64,000 nucleotides of DNA from Gilliamella mensalis. Lineage in GTDB: Bacteria > Pseudomonadota > Gammaproteobacteria > Enterobacterales > Orbaceae. Location: positions 1 to 64,000 of the forward strand of contig NZ_FMWR01000014.1 in the NCBI RefSeq assembly GCF_900103085.1, written 5' to 3'. This document shows, piece by piece, positions 29,684-40,762 of this stretch. The position numbers were made by a program, and so were the translations under genes. Numbering within the stretch: the first letter of the stretch is position 1; each line of letters begins with the position of its first letter. A model generated the notes under the pieces. The model was not told the origin of the DNA and did not search any database. It saw nothing but the letters and a program-made list of their open reading frames with translations.

Positions 29684-30305
29684 GTTATCTTTTTTGGTTT
29701 GACATATTAGGTACCATTGTATTTGCTATTTCTGGCGTATTATTAGCAGCTAAAAAAGAGATGGATCCAATAGGTGCCTTAGTGCTAGCAGTCATTACCG
29801 CTATTGGTGGCGGTACAATCCGCGATATTGTTTTAAATCATGAGCCGATCTTTTGGATCACTGAGTCTACCGATTTGTATGTTGCAATTATCACATCGTT
29901 AATAATAATGCTCTTATTACGTTACTCATCATCAGTATAGTCCCTAAATGGTTATTTTCTGTATTAGATGCAATCGGTCTTGCTGTGTTTGTGGGTATTG
30001 GCGTCAACAAAGCAATTTATTCTAACGTAAATAGTTTGGTAGCAGTTTGTATGGGGGTTATAACTGGTGTAGGTGGAGGTATTATTCGAGATGTACTTGC
30101 TCAAGACATTCCAATGGTATTTAAAACCGACATCTATGCAACTGCTTGCGTCATTGGTGGAACAATCCATGTTATCACCTATAATGCACTCAAACTACCT
30201 TTAGAATATTCAACATTCATTGGTATTTTGGTCATACTGGTTATTCGATTATTAGCTATTTATCGTAACCTTACTCTGCCTATTGTTGGATTAAAAAATC
30301 ATTAA
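29680..30305 (+). pseudogene. yadS: TRIC-family membrane protein YadS, interrupted by a frameshift
   Basis: Member of the bacterial TRIC family (UPF0126), proposed cation channels with two repeats of three membrane helices. The first half (GTG 29680 to TAG 29940) encodes helices 1-3 with GGGTIRD. The second half (to 30305) continues in another frame with GVGGGIIRD and helices 4-6. Joined, they align with E. coli YadS end to end. The break lies between about 29915 and 29940 and equals one lost base or two gained. No slippery heptamer is visible there, so mutation or sequencing error is likelier than programmed frameshifting. It is coupled to mtnN by a 4-base overlap. Confidence 0.82.
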
Positions 30306-30337
30306 ATGGATAAACAGCACCTACACTTAATCAATAA

Positions 30338-31438
30338 TCAAAGACAATACTGCTCAAATAAAGGTTTACGCCAACCTATTAATAATTCTGGCGTATTCCC
30401 CTTTTTATCGATTTTCCACTTTATGTATTGATTAATTAATCGACGTGAAAGCAATAAATCCTCACTAAGCCCTGTTTGTAAGGCAATAGTCTGCGCTGCG
30501 TGTTTTAACTCATTAGTAATTTTTTTATAATCTGGATAACTATTAATTCGACGAATTAATGGTATTTCAGGGATAGGAGTAGATAAAATATCTAAAATTG
30601 TTTGACCATACAAGCGAATTTCTTTTCCTTTCATACCTAACTTATCAAGTTCTCCTAATGATGTCGGTAAATAACGTGCAATTTTCAATAATACTTCTTC
30701 ATGTACTACAAAATTTATAGCAATATCATGTTCTTTCGCTAATCTATATCGCCAGCTTGCTAATTTATACAATTGTCCTAAACTTTTCCCTTTTAATTGC
30801 CAACTATTTTTAATATTTAAATAAGCATCATTTGGATCCATTAACTCCGATTTACGGGCAACCGCCATTTGGCACTCTTGATAAGCAGCTTGTAAATAAT
30901 GATTAGTGCTTAACTGAGACTTTAAAATATTAATCAATGGGAAAAGATATAACACATCATTAATGGCATATTTACTCTGTTTTTCAGTTAATGGACGTTT
31001 TAGCCAATCTGTTCGGGTTTCACTCTTATCAAGTTCGACCTCTAAATATTTTTTTACTAAACTAGCATAACCACTACTTAATGGATTATCTAGAAAAGAA
31101 GCCAATATCTGGCTATCGACAATCGGTGTTGGAACACAACCAAAATGATAAGAAAAGACCTCGATATCTTCACTACATGAGTGAAAATATTTTTCAATAG
31201 TGGGATTATTTAATATAGCCAAAAAAGTCTGCCAATCAGTAATATTAATTGGATCAATTAACGCTGCATGTTCACCATTAAATACTTGTAGCAGCCCTAA
31301 ATGAGGGTAAAAGGTTCGGGTTCTAACAAATTCAGTATCCAAGGCCAAAGCTGAGCTATTTTCGATTTTTGAACAATAATCAGCTAACTGCTCATTAGTA
31401 ATAATAAGTTGATAAGACAAAGTCAAATTCCTGTTCAC
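30338..31438 (-). CDS. rnd: Ribonuclease D
   Basis: 3'-5' exoribonuclease that trims tRNA and other small RNA precursors. Seen: the DEDD exonuclease motifs LALDTEFVRTRTF, HSCSEDIEVF and the YAINDVLYL motif, followed by an HRDC domain (about 205-285) and a second HRDC-like C-terminal part. The length of 366 aa is close to E. coli Rnd (375). The called start is GTG; an in-frame TTG five codons in, with AGGA before it, is an alternative. It follows the metallophosphoesterase gene by 6 bases. Confidence 0.93.
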   Translation of the reverse strand: MNRNLTLSYQLIITNEQLADYCSKIENSSALALDTEFVRTRTFYPHLGLLQVFNGEHAALIDPINITDWQTFLAILNNPTIEKYFHSCSEDIEVFSYHFGCVPTPIVDSQILASFLDNPLSSGYASLVKKYLEVELDKSETRTDWLKRPLTEKQSKYAINDVLYLFPLINILKSQLSTNHYLQAAYQECQMAVARKSELMDPNDAYLNIKNSWQLKGKSLGQLYKLASWRYRLAKEHDIAINFVVHEEVLLKIARYLPTSLGELDKLGMKGKEIRLYGQTILDILSTPIPEIPLIRRINSYPDYKKITNELKHAAQTIALQTGLSEDLLLSRRLINQYIKWKIDKKGNTPELLIGWRKPLFEQYCL

Positions 31439-31444
31439 ATTAGG

Positions 31445-32599
31445 TTATTTATTATGAGTTTTTTTCTGAAATTCGATATCAATCACTACAATTTCGGAAC
31501 GTGTCATTAAGCGAATAGGAGGTCCCCAAATTCCATAGCCACTACTCACAATACTGGTAAAATCATGATTTTTATTTTGGTATAAACCGTAATTACTTTT
31601 ATACATTAATTTTTCAATAAGATTAATAGGAAATATTTGCCCAGCATGTGTATGCCCAGAAAGCATCAAATCAACACCAAGCTCTTCCGGTTCATTAAGG
31701 TCTTTGGGTTGATGATCTAATAAAATAATTGGCTTATTAGTATCAGTGAACATCATCAAATCGGATAATGATGCACGCTTTACACCATAAAAAAAAGAAG
31801 AAAAATCATCTCTCCCCACTAATGTAACCCCTACATTATCGAAATAAATAATATCATCTTTTAATACCTTCATACCTGCTTGCCTAAAGGCGTTAGTGAT
31901 ATCTTCTTCTCGATTATTTTTTTGATTAGTGGCTAAATATTCATGATTACCAAAAATAATATAAGTACCATATTTCGATTTTAATTGCTGAAATTGATGA
32001 TCAAATCCTCCTTGTGTGAAGGGTTTTAAACGTTTATCCAATGTATCTCCAGTAATAAAAACAAAATCAGCATTAAGATTATTAACTTCATCAACCATTT
32101 GTTGAATAAATCGATGTGTTATTAGCTCATTAAGATGAATATCTGAAAGTTGAACAATACGTAAATGATCAACGTTGGCTGGTTTATTAATTTTAACTTG
32201 GTAATGAACAATCTTTGAATCAGTTGCCATTTTATGACCAAAAGTAATTAATAAGACAACTGCAACACCATATAAAACATTAAACAATAAGCTAGGTTTA
32301 AACTTTTTTTTACTAAGCCAATGTATAGAGTCAAAAATAAGTAATATAAAAACACTGCCAATCATAAAACCGGTAATGGCATTACAAAATAATGGTAGCC
32401 AATAACTTGAAATACTGTTTAATAGTATAGAAAAAATTAGTGATGACCCAGCTATAACAACAACTATCCAATAAATGATTTTATAATAGCCAGTTGCATG
32501 AAAATTAAACCAAAACAGCCATCGCTTTCCTAAATAAATAGTAATTGCAACATTAATAACAATCGCTATAAACATAGTAACAAAATCGATAAATGCCAT
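31445..32599 (-). CDS. Membrane-anchored calcineurin-like metallophosphoesterase (YkuE/YaeI type)
   Basis: Predicted phosphoesterase facing the periplasm. Seen: four hydrophobic segments in the first 125 residues, then a calcineurin-like domain with the metal ligands in SDIHL, TGDTLD, FGNHEY, DHQP and SGHTHAGQ. Relatives hydrolyse phospholipid or UDP-sugar pyrophosphate substrates (YaeI, LpxG); I cannot tell which from sequence. The length of 384 aa is typical for the membrane-anchored subgroup. It is probably co-transcribed with rnd. Confidence 0.85.
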   Translation of the reverse strand: MAFIDFVTMFIAIVINVAITIYLGKRWLFWFNFHATGYYKIIYWIVVVIAGSSLIFSILLNSISSYWLPLFCNAITGFMIGSVFILLIFDSIHWLSKKKFKPSLLFNVLYGVAVVLLITFGHKMATDSKIVHYQVKINKPANVDHLRIVQLSDIHLNELITHRFIQQMVDEVNNLNADFVFITGDTLDKRLKPFTQGGFDHQFQQLKSKYGTYIIFGNHEYLATNQKNNREEDITNAFRQAGMKVLKDDIIYFDNVGVTLVGRDDFSSFFYGVKRASLSDLMMFTDTNKPIILLDHQPKDLNEPEELGVDLMLSGHTHAGQIFPINLIEKLMYKSNYGLYQNKNHDFTSIVSSGYGIWGPPIRLMTRSEIVVIDIEFQKKTHNK

Positions 32600-32617
32600 A
32601 ATTATCCGAGCAATTGA

Positions 32618-33403
<786 letters not shown>

Positions 33404-33439
33404 AAAGTTAATTTAAGTGTAATAAATAAGGATAATAGA

Positions 33440-34408
33440 ATGATTGATTTTGGTGATTTTTACCAGATTATCGCAAAAAATAAACTGAGTAGCTGGTTAG
33501 AAGTATTACCGGCACAGCTTGCAAATTGGCAAAAACAAAATATTGATAACCGTTTTAGTCAATGGCTCAATAGTATTAAACATTTACCGTCTATCATCCC
33601 AGGTCAAATTGATTTACTCCATAGTGTAACTGTAAATAGTGAACAACCTATCTCGACAGGTGAACAGCAACGAATTACTCAACTATTGAAAAACATGATG
33701 CCATGGCGCAAAGGCCCTTTTCACTTATATGGTATTGATATTGATACAGAATGGCGTTCAGATTGGAAGTGGGAACGCTTAATTAATCATATTGACAGTT
33801 TAGAAGGTAAAATTGTTTTAGATGTGGGTTGTAACAGTGGCTACCATTTATGGCGCATGATTGGCGCAGGCGCAAAACTAGCTGTCGGAATCGATCCCAT
33901 GGCGCTTTATCTATGCCAATTTGAAGCTATTCGCAAACTACTTGGTAACGATTTAAGAGCGCATTTATTGCCACTTGGTATTGAACAACTACCCAAACTT
34001 AGCGCTTTTGATACAGTATTTTCAATGGGTGTTTTATATCATCGCAGGTCACCACTTGATCATTTATACCAATTAAAAGATCAACTAGTTGAAGGTGGAC
34101 AATTAGTACTCGAAACTCTGGTCATTGATGGAGAACAACATCAAGCATTAATGCCAGGAGAACGTTATGCTCAAATGCGGAATGTTTATTTTATTCCATC
34201 TGTTCCAACGATGATTAACTGGTTAAAAAAATGTGGATTTTCTGATGCAAAAATGGTTGATATATCACTCACCAGTTTGGATGAACAACGTAAAACAGAA
34301 TGGATGACATCAGAGTCACTTGCCGATTTTTTAGATCCCACTGATTCAACTAAAACAATTGAAGGCTACCCAGCTCCAATGCGCGCTGTTTTTATTGCTA
34401 AAAAATGA
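33440..34408 (+). CDS. cmoB: tRNA U34 carboxymethyltransferase CmoB
   Basis: Uses carboxy-SAM from CmoA to convert ho5U34 to cmo5U34 in tRNAs. Seen: [17 protein letters not shown], the SAM-site [29 protein letters not shown] and [16 protein letters not shown], all family hallmarks. The length of 322 aa matches E. coli (323). It forms the conserved cmoA-cmoB operon; no terminator is apparent after the stop. Confidence 0.97.
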   Translation: MIDFGDFYQIIAKNKLSSWLEVLPAQLANWQKQNIDNRFSQWLNSIKHLPSIIPGQIDLLHSVTVNSEQPISTGEQQRITQLLKNMMPWRKGPFHLYGIDIDTEWRSDWKWERLINHIDSLEGKIVLDVGCNSGYHLWRMIGAGAKLAVGIDPMALYLCQFEAIRKLLGNDLRAHLLPLGIEQLPKLSAFDTVFSMGVLYHRRSPLDHLYQLKDQLVEGGQLVLETLVIDGEQHQALMPGERYAQMRNVYFIPSVPTMINWLKKCGFSDAKMVDISLTSLDEQRKTEWMTSESLADFLDPTDSTKTIEGYPAPMRAVFIAKK

Positions 34409-34922
34409 AGTAAAGCTATTTATAAAGTACCCATGATTAAAAGTAATAATATTATAGATAATTAATAATAAAAATAACTTAAAAAAGGATAGCAAGCTAA
34501 TTGATTTACATTAAATACATACAATTAGATTTATTGCATATATTTTGTGCAGATAATTATATTATTTAAATAATTTTTTGAAAATTTAAACCTGTTCTAG
34601 ACTATATAGCAAAAGCATTTTCAAGAAAGTATGTATTTAAATATAATGATAATCAATTTATGTTAATAATTGAGATAGTTGGAATAGAAAATAATAAGTT
34701 ATTTATTTGTTTCTTTACTGATTGTAGTAAAAAACTTTTTAGCCCAATAATTCGTGATATAAAATGGTCAACATCAGTTTGGCATTCCAATTTAAAAATT
34801 ATTACATGATTAATTTTGCATTAATTAAAATAAAACCTCAGTAGGATGGCTGTATATTATCAATAAAATAGCTATATTACATCACGATTAGCTAATAATA
34901 ACCTATTTATAAAACTAACTTA
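34409..34922. other. AT-rich intergenic region after cmoB
   Basis: A 514-base gap without a recognisable gene. A 49-codon plus-strand frame (34660-34809, ATG to TGA) contains a Cys-bearing stretch and ends in SVWHSNLKIIT. It has no ribosome binding site and no family I know, so it could be a remnant or chance. No hairpin with a T run is evident after cmoB. Confidence 0.4.
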
Positions 34923-35444
34923 TTATTGAATATTTTTAAATAATTTATTAACAATATAAGGATGTAAAATAGCAACGGGTAACATATATAATTTCCCCCA
35001 AATATTGTGATTTTTAACTGATGCAATTAAATATACTGTATTTTTACTTATGTCATTACCTTTATCTACAACACGAATACAAACACATACATCTAAATGG
35101 CAATCTTTTACAACTAATGTCAGTTTAACGTTGGTTTCCTCTGTTATGGTAAAAAAATCGGCCATATTGCTTTCGTCTGGTTGATGTTTATTTTCCGCAG
35201 AACTATCAAATCCATTAATCGCTTTGACACCGATTAATTTCACTAAACAATCCCTTATTTTAAAGAGTATTTTTAGCCATCTAGGTTGATAAGATGTCAT
35301 CATTTTATAAGCTTCATAGGCTGTCAATTTTTTAGAAATATCTTTTTTTTGACAATCTAAATAATCAATTTCTTCTGCAATAAAGCTTACATTATCAGGT
35401 AATGTTTGCCGTACTTTTATGATATTGTTTTGTTTATTTTTCAT
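34923..35444 (-). CDS. DUF2867-domain protein of unknown function
   Basis: A 173-aa protein without a signal peptide. Seen: PRWLKILFKIRDCLVKLIGVK around residues 54-75 and a C-terminal WGKLYMLPVAILHPYIV stretch; both are typical of DUF2867, a domain often attached to NAD(P)-binding proteins or found alone. A cysteine-bearing beta region (DCHLDVCVCIRV) sits between them. The start has a GGGGAA-like ribosome binding site (minus strand near 35452). It stands alone, flanked by long AT-rich gaps. I cannot assign a function. Confidence 0.7.
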   Translation of the reverse strand: MKNKQNNIIKVRQTLPDNVSFIAEEIDYLDCQKKDISKKLTAYEAYKMMTSYQPRWLKILFKIRDCLVKLIGVKAINGFDSSAENKHQPDESNMADFFTITEETNVKLTLVVKDCHLDVCVCIRVVDKGNDISKNTVYLIASVKNHNIWGKLYMLPVAILHPYIVNKLFKNIQ

Positions 35445-35711
35445 ATAATTATTCCCCTTCCTCCTATTATATAAAATGCTTATCTAAAACATGAATAAAA
35501 GTGATAAAAAACACCACATTCAACAAATTTAGCAGTCAATTTAACTCATAATCAGCTAACTATACATTAGTTAATGTACATATTGAATACTATCAAAACA
35601 TAAAACATTAATTGAAACAAAGTGGTTAGTTGTATGCAAAAAATAATGTAAATGGTATGCTTATAACATTATTAAAAGTATATCTTCGATTTGTCATTTA
35701 AAGGTGCATTT

Positions 35712-36869
35712 ATGACGCTACCATCTTTTTTAACACTATATAATGAATTAATTTCAACACCAACAATTAGTAACGTTACTAACGAGCAATTAGATTATTC
35801 TAATAAACCACTTATCGATAAGTTAGCAAGTTGGTTTGAAGATTTAGGTTTTGTTATTGATATCCAACCCGTTCCTAATACTCGCCATAAATATAATATG
35901 TTAGCTACTTATTCAAATAGCGAAAATAAAACACAAGGCGGGTTATTGTTAAGTGGACACAGTGATACTGTTCCGTTTGACGATGGGCAGTGGACTAAAG
36001 ATCCTTTTAAACTAACCGAAGAAAATAATAAGCTGTATGGGCTTGGTACCGCCGATATGAAAGGATTTTTTGCCTTTATTTTAGATGCTCTGCGTGATAT
36101 TGATCTTAAAAAGTTAACTAAACCCATTTATATCCTTGCCACTGCCGATGAAGAAACATCAATGGCTGGTGCGGCATTTTTTGCTAGGAATACCAAGCTA
36201 TTTCCTGACTGCACTATCATTGGTGAACCAACATCGTTAATCCCAATTCGTGCACATAAAGGATTTATCTCTAATTCCATTAAAGTAATTGGTAAATCAG
36301 GACATTCGAGCGATCCCGATAAAGGTATTAACGCTATCGAAGTAATGAATTTAGTCATTGAACGCTTGTTAGTACTAAAACAAAAATTTAAAGAACAATA
36401 TCATAATGACGGGTTCAGCGTACCTTACCCTACCCTAAATTTAGGTGTTATTCATGGTGGCGATGCAGCCAATCGTATTTGTGGTTGTTGTGAGCTTGTG
36501 ATTGATATTCGTGTATTGCCCGATAACGATGTTGATTCACTTTATCATGCGCTTTGTGAAGCACTACAACCCGTTATGGATAAATACCCAAATCGAATCG
36601 AGATAAAATACGAGGTTACTCCAATTCCGGGATATGAATGTAAAAAAGATCATCCAGCATTACAACACATTGAAAAATTAGTCGGTCATAGTGCCGAAAC
36701 GGTTAACTATAGCACCGAAGCACCATACTTAAATCAAATCTCGCCGACAATTGTATTAGGGCCGGGATCAATCGAACAAGCACATCAACCGGATGAGTTT
36801 ATTTCCATGGACTTTTTAAAACCAACCAAAGTAACTATAGAAAGGCTAATTAAGGATTTTTGTCTTTAG
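35712..36869 (+). CDS. argE: Acetylornithine deacetylase
   Basis: Hydrolyses N-acetylornithine to ornithine in arginine synthesis; M20 zinc peptidase fold. Seen: [11 protein letters not shown] with the first metal His/Asp, [14 protein letters not shown] with the bridging Asp, [11 protein letters not shown] with the catalytic Glu and the next metal ligand, and GEPTSL. The C-terminal HQPDEF supplies the last histidine. An in-frame TTG at 35691 opens the frame, but AAGGTG just before ATG 35712 supports that start (385 aa; E. coli 383). No other arg gene is nearby. A weak ARG-box-like half site upstream is not convincing. Confidence 0.92.
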   Translation: MTLPSFLTLYNELISTPTISNVTNEQLDYSNKPLIDKLASWFEDLGFVIDIQPVPNTRHKYNMLATYSNSENKTQGGLLLSGHSDTVPFDDGQWTKDPFKLTEENNKLYGLGTADMKGFFAFILDALRDIDLKKLTKPIYILATADEETSMAGAAFFARNTKLFPDCTIIGEPTSLIPIRAHKGFISNSIKVIGKSGHSSDPDKGINAIEVMNLVIERLLVLKQKFKEQYHNDGFSVPYPTLNLGVIHGGDAANRICGCCELVIDIRVLPDNDVDSLYHALCEALQPVMDKYPNRIEIKYEVTPIPGYECKKDHPALQHIEKLVGHSAETVNYSTEAPYLNQISPTIVLGPGSIEQAHQPDEFISMDFLKPTKVTIERLIKDFCL

Positions 36870-36882
36870 TCAATTATCTCAA

Positions 36883-36903
36883 TTCGCCGATAACCTCGGC
36901 GAA
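36883..36903. terminator. Bidirectional hairpin between argE and rnz
   Basis: Perfect 8-bp stem TTCGCCGA / TCGGCGAA (36883-36890, 36896-36903) with a TAACC loop in the 58-base gap between the convergent genes. Confidence 0.75.
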
Positions 36904-36927
36904 ATTTAATAAAAGAAATTTGATTAA

Positions 36928-37845
36928 TTAAACGTGAAAGGTTGCAAAATCGGTAGCGATTTCAGTATTAACAAAGACACTTTGGGCTTCATTAACTAAC
37001 TTTTTATTATCATTCAAACTATATCTAGGGCTTATATGAGTCATAATAAGCCGCTTGGCATTGGCCTGTTTGGCAATGGTTGCGGCATGAATGGTTGTAG
37101 AATGCCCACGTTCGAGTGCTTTATCTGTTAGTGCATGTTCTTGTGTTGCTTCATGAACAAGCAAATCCACATCATTAGCAAGCTCAATCGATGCTTGGCA
37201 AGGTATGGTATCACCTAAAATAGCCAGCTTTTTGCCTTTTTTTACTTTACTTTGATAATCAACTCCACGAATAATGCGCCCATCATCTAAAGTTACCGTT
37301 TTACCTTTTTTTAGATCACTATAATAAGAGCCAGCCTGAATATTAGCTTGCTTTAATTTATCGATATCAAGCTGAGCTGGTAGATCTTTTTCGATAATAC
37401 GATAACCAAAACACGGCACACGGTGTTGTAATAATTTTGCTTCAACTTGAAACTGATTATCTTCAAAAACAATGCCATTTTCTTCAAGTTCAATAATATT
37501 GAGTGGATAGGTTAACCAAGAATAGCTAATTTCAATAACTGTTTCGACAAGCTGTTTAATTCCTTTCGGAGCAATCAATGTTAAAGGTGATTGATTTTGC
37601 ATCAAAGAACGGGACGTTAAAACACCTGGTAGCCCAAATACATGATCACCATGTAAATGTGTTAAAAAAATGATCTCAAGTTTAGCGAGGCTACATTTGG
37701 CTTTTTGCATTTGCATCTGAGTTGTCTCGCCACAATCAAAAAGCCATAACTTACCCCGCTCTTGTCTAAGATCAAGCACCATACTACTTACATTGCGCTC
37801 TGCTGTTGGGGAACCAGCACTTGTCCCTAAGAAAGTTAAATTCAT
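36928..37845 (-). CDS. rnz: Ribonuclease Z (Rbn/ElaC)
   Basis: Metallo-beta-lactamase-fold endonuclease that trims tRNA 3' ends; E. coli RNase BN also has exonuclease activity. Seen: FLGTSAGSPTAERN near the start, LTHLHGDHVFGLPG with the HxHxDH zinc motif, ILGDTIPC, HEAT and the C-terminal MTHISPRY with a metal histidine. The length of 305 aa equals E. coli Rbn. yccJ lies just upstream on the same strand with a 6-base gap, so the two form an operon. Confidence 0.95.
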   Translation of the reverse strand: MNLTFLGTSAGSPTAERNVSSMVLDLRQERGKLWLFDCGETTQMQMQKAKCSLAKLEIIFLTHLHGDHVFGLPGVLTSRSLMQNQSPLTLIAPKGIKQLVETVIEISYSWLTYPLNIIELEENGIVFEDNQFQVEAKLLQHRVPCFGYRIIEKDLPAQLDIDKLKQANIQAGSYYSDLKKGKTVTLDDGRIIRGVDYQSKVKKGKKLAILGDTIPCQASIELANDVDLLVHEATQEHALTDKALERGHSTTIHAATIAKQANAKRLIMTHISPRYSLNDNKKLVNEAQSVFVNTEIATDFATFHV

Positions 37846-37851
37846 AAAGAT

Positions 37852-38079
37852 TTAAACATTTTTACGCTCAATAGTTTGCTCACCCCAGAACAACTTATCG
37901 GCTTTGGTTTTAGAAAACGCGAGTTTCAACACTTCATCACTACCTTCCGACCAAATTTGTTCGGCAAGTTTTTCATCATGGTTAGCTAGCTCAAAAATCG
38001 CCTCTGCAATTTCAATCGAGGTTTCACGAACAGAAGCCCAAGATTTAATATCATGTATTTCTTTTTTATCGATGTTCAT
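37852..38079 (-). CDS. yccJ: Small conserved protein YccJ
   Basis: A 75-aa protein of unknown function, the same length as E. coli YccJ. Seen: the W-A-S-x-R-x-T-S-x-E-I-A-E-A-I-F core, [10 protein letters not shown] and a C-terminal [13 protein letters not shown] that matches the E. coli tail as I recall it. It is acidic, soluble and mostly helical. It shares a transcript with rnz. In E. coli yccJ lies beside wrbA, so the neighbourhood differs here. Confidence 0.9.
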   Translation of the reverse strand: MNIDKKEIHDIKSWASVRETSIEIAEAIFELANHDEKLAEQIWSEGSDEVLKLAFSKTKADKLFWGEQTIERKNV

Positions 38080-38153
38080 TTTGCTACTCCTTTGGATTGA
38101 ATTAGATGTAAAATAAACCTATTTATTGCAAAATACAATAGGCTATATACGTT

Positions 38154-38927
38154 ATGATAACAATTATTTCTCCAGCAAAAACTTTAGATTACCAATCACC
38201 ATTATTAACCAAAAATCACACATTACCTCAATTTATTAACTCAACTAAAATACTCATTGAAGATTGCCAAAAATTAAGTGTTGAGAATTTGGCTAAATTA
38301 ATGTCTATTAGCGAAAAATTAGCCGAACTCAATTATGAACGATTCAAAAATTGGCATAGTGATTTTAATCTTGAAAATGCAAGACAGGCCATACTTGCTT
38401 TTAAAGGTGATGTTTACGAAGGATTACATGTTGAAGATTTTACTGATAAAGATCTACAATTTGCACAATCTCATTTAAGAATATTATCAGGTCTTTATGG
38501 TATTTTAAGACCACTTGACCTAATTCAACCTTATCGTTTAGAAATGGGGATCCGCTTAAAAAATGGCGATAACAGTAACCTTTATCAATTTTGGGGCGAT
38601 AAATTAACTCAACACCTTAATAGCGAACTAGCCAAATCATCACATCGCACATTAATCAATTTAGCCTCAAACGAATATTTCAAAGCGATCAAACCAAAAC
38701 AATTAAACGCAACTATTATTCAGCCCATCTTTTTAGATCAAAGCAAAGATACTTATAAAGTTATCAGTTTTTATGCTAAAAAAGCACGCGGACTGATGAG
38801 TCGATACATTATAAAAAATTGCATTGAAAAGAGTGACGATATTAAAAGTTTTAATCTAGAAGGCTATCAATTTGATTCAAAACGCTCAACTGACTTAGAA
38901 TGGTACTTCATACGCAATCATCAATAA
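38154..38927 (+). CDS. yaaA: Peroxide stress protein YaaA
   Basis: DNA-binding protein that limits intracellular unincorporated iron during peroxide stress in E. coli. Seen: the N-terminal IISPAKTLDYQSP, the central FKGDVYEGL, LSGLYGILRPLDLIQPYRLEMG and NLASNEYFKAI, all signature stretches. The length of 257 aa matches E. coli (258). The next gene starts 10 bases after the stop, so they probably share a transcript. Confidence 0.95.
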   Translation: MITIISPAKTLDYQSPLLTKNHTLPQFINSTKILIEDCQKLSVENLAKLMSISEKLAELNYERFKNWHSDFNLENARQAILAFKGDVYEGLHVEDFTDKDLQFAQSHLRILSGLYGILRPLDLIQPYRLEMGIRLKNGDNSNLYQFWGDKLTQHLNSELAKSSHRTLINLASNEYFKAIKPKQLNATIIQPIFLDQSKDTYKVISFYAKKARGLMSRYIIKNCIEKSDDIKSFNLEGYQFDSKRSTDLEWYFIRNHQ

Positions 38928-38937
38928 AATAATAACG

Positions 38938-39897
38938 ATGGAATTTTTTACTACATTATGGGCGCAGTTTTTATCTACCCTGCCCCTTTTTATGCTAATT
39001 TTATTGGGTTTTTTAGCGGTTAAACTAGGTCGTTGGCAAAAAACAGTCACCGATAGCTTAACCAAATTTACCTTTTATATTGCATTTCCCATCATGCTGT
39101 TTCAGATCATGAGCCATTTTTCTGAACATTCGCAAATCGATATAAAACTGTTATTCGCCTTTTTTGGTGGATCCTTTATCGTCTTTGCAATTGGCTGCTT
39201 AATTGCATCAAAAATATTTAAGTTAAATGGATCAGAAAGTACAATATTTGCTATGGGTAGTATTTACACCAATACGGTGTTTGTTGGTATTCCTATTATT
39301 AAAATGTTATTAGGCGATGATGCCATCCCCATTGTTGCCATTATCGTTATCTTTAATGCGTTAATTTTATGGACGCTTGCGACGGTTTCTATTCAATTTG
39401 TGCAAATGGGAAAATTTTCAACTAAAGGGATTGTTAAAGCCTTTAAAAATGTTTCAAAAAATCCCATTATTATTGGAATTTTTACAGGCATTGTAGTGAA
39501 TTTTATTGGTTTACCGTTACCTAACTTTATCGATAAATCAACCAAAATGGTGAGTGAGATGACCGCCCCTCTTTCATTAATTGTTTTAGGAATGGGACTG
39601 GCTGAATATAAAATTCGCGATAAACTTTTAATTACAACAGCTATCTGCACATTAAAATTAACTGTGTTACCTATTATTACTTATATTTTAGGTAAACTCA
39701 TTGGACTACCAACTTTAGAATTGCAAGTGGTGGTATTACTCAGTTCGGTTTCAATTGCGATAAATTGTTATATGATGGCAAGGCAGTTTGAAGTATTGCA
39801 AGGTCCTATCGCTTCTAGTTTGCTAATATCAACGACGCTGTCTTCTATCACAACGCCATTGATTTTATCTATTATGTTGCAGTTACCTTTTGCTTAA
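38938..39897 (+). CDS. AEC-family transporter (auxin efflux carrier/malate permease type)
   Basis: Inner-membrane carrier of 319 aa with about ten hydrophobic helices arranged as two halves. Seen: a short periplasmic start, the family-typical YTNTVFVGIPI in the first half and APLSLIVLGMGLAEYK in the second. AEC members move malate, malonate or other small acids, often by proton-coupled exchange. The substrate cannot be read from sequence. It lies 10 bases after yaaA and is convergent with the EamA gene. Confidence 0.82.
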   Translation: MEFFTTLWAQFLSTLPLFMLILLGFLAVKLGRWQKTVTDSLTKFTFYIAFPIMLFQIMSHFSEHSQIDIKLLFAFFGGSFIVFAIGCLIASKIFKLNGSESTIFAMGSIYTNTVFVGIPIIKMLLGDDAIPIVAIIVIFNALILWTLATVSIQFVQMGKFSTKGIVKAFKNVSKNPIIIGIFTGIVVNFIGLPLPNFIDKSTKMVSEMTAPLSLIVLGMGLAEYKIRDKLLITTAICTLKLTVLPIITYILGKLIGLPTLELQVVVLLSSVSIAINCYMMARQFEVLQGPIASSLLISTTLSSITTPLILSIMLQLPFA

Positions 39898-39910
39898 TAT
39901 TGATTGAGTA

Positions 39911-40762
39911 TTATTTAATACGTTTAAACTTATTATGCAAAATTAAGGCAAAAATAATAACTGTACTACCAATTAAAAATCTTCCCCAATCAATGGATTG
40001 ATGCCAAATCACCACATTCACCAAAATCCCTGTTGGGATAACCGCATTATTCATAATAGCCAAAGTGCCCGAATCCACTTTGGTTGCACCATAATTCCAT
40101 AAAAAGTAACACACACCAGAAGCAACTACGCCAAGCCAAATAATAATTCCCCATTGCAAACTGGTTGTTGGTAATTTTGATACATCACCAAACAGCAACC
40201 AGCCAAAGCTAGCAACAACCACCGCCCCAGAATAAACCCAAGCAAAAGCATGATGTTGGGGCATTGGATAAACTTCCATAATTCTTTTATACCCTACTTG
40301 ACCTAATGCAAAAACGATATTCGCGCCCTGAATTAATAAAAAACCGATAATAAAATTGGCACTAATATGATCATAACGAATAATGGCTGCACCAACTACT
40401 GCAATAATTGCCATTAAAAGATAGCTAATTCTTAATGGATGGTGCTGCAAGAGATCATAAATAACAGTAACATAAATTGGTGTAAAAATAGTGAATAATA
40501 AAACCTCAGGCACCGAAATATATTGAAAGGAATTATAATAAAAAAAGTACATAATCCCTAATTGACATGCCCCCACTCCCATTAAAAGCAATACCTGCTT
40601 AAAACAAATATGTTTAAAGCGTAAAAATGGAATAAAAGTAATAAAGGCAAATAGCACTCGCATTACCACAGCAAACCAAGCATCGACTTGTCCACTTAAA
40701 TAAACCGCAATAAAACTAAATGAGAATGACCAAATAATTGTTACAAAAATAAGATAAAGCAT
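39911..40762 (-). CDS. DMT-superfamily (EamA) transporter
   Basis: Inner-membrane protein of 283 aa with ten predicted helices in two EamA repeats, typical of the drug/metabolite transporter superfamily. Seen: the N-terminal FVTIIWSFSFSFIAVYLSG with an arginine-containing RVLFAF after it, and the second repeat starting near IIRYDHISANFIIG. E. coli paralogues such as EamA export cysteine and other metabolites. The substrate is unknown. It is divergent from ybiT across a 502-base gap. Confidence 0.82.
   Translation of the reverse strand: MLYLIFVTIIWSFSFSFIAVYLSGQVDAWFAVVMRVLFAFITFIPFLRFKHICFKQVLLLMGVGACQLGIMYFFYYNSFQYISVPEVLLFTIFTPIYVTVIYDLLQHHPLRISYLLMAIIAVVGAAIIRYDHISANFIIGFLLIQGANIVFALGQVGYKRIMEVYPMPQHHAFAWVYSGAVVVASFGWLLFGDVSKLPTTSLQWGIIIWLGVVASGVCYFLWNYGATKVDSGTLAIMNNAVIPTGILVNVVIWHQSIDWGRFLIGSTVIIFALILHNKFKRIK

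Noticed and set aside
29900-29945. Programmed -1 frameshift in the TRIC gene
   Set aside because: A -1 shift would restore the frame, but no X-XXY-YYZ slippery heptamer or downstream structure is visible.
34660-34809. A 49-codon plus-strand ORF after cmoB
   Set aside because: No ribosome binding site or known family; mentioned only as content of the gap.
35581-35600. Possible ARG box upstream of argE
   Set aside because: Only one half site fits; the second half deviates at several positions.
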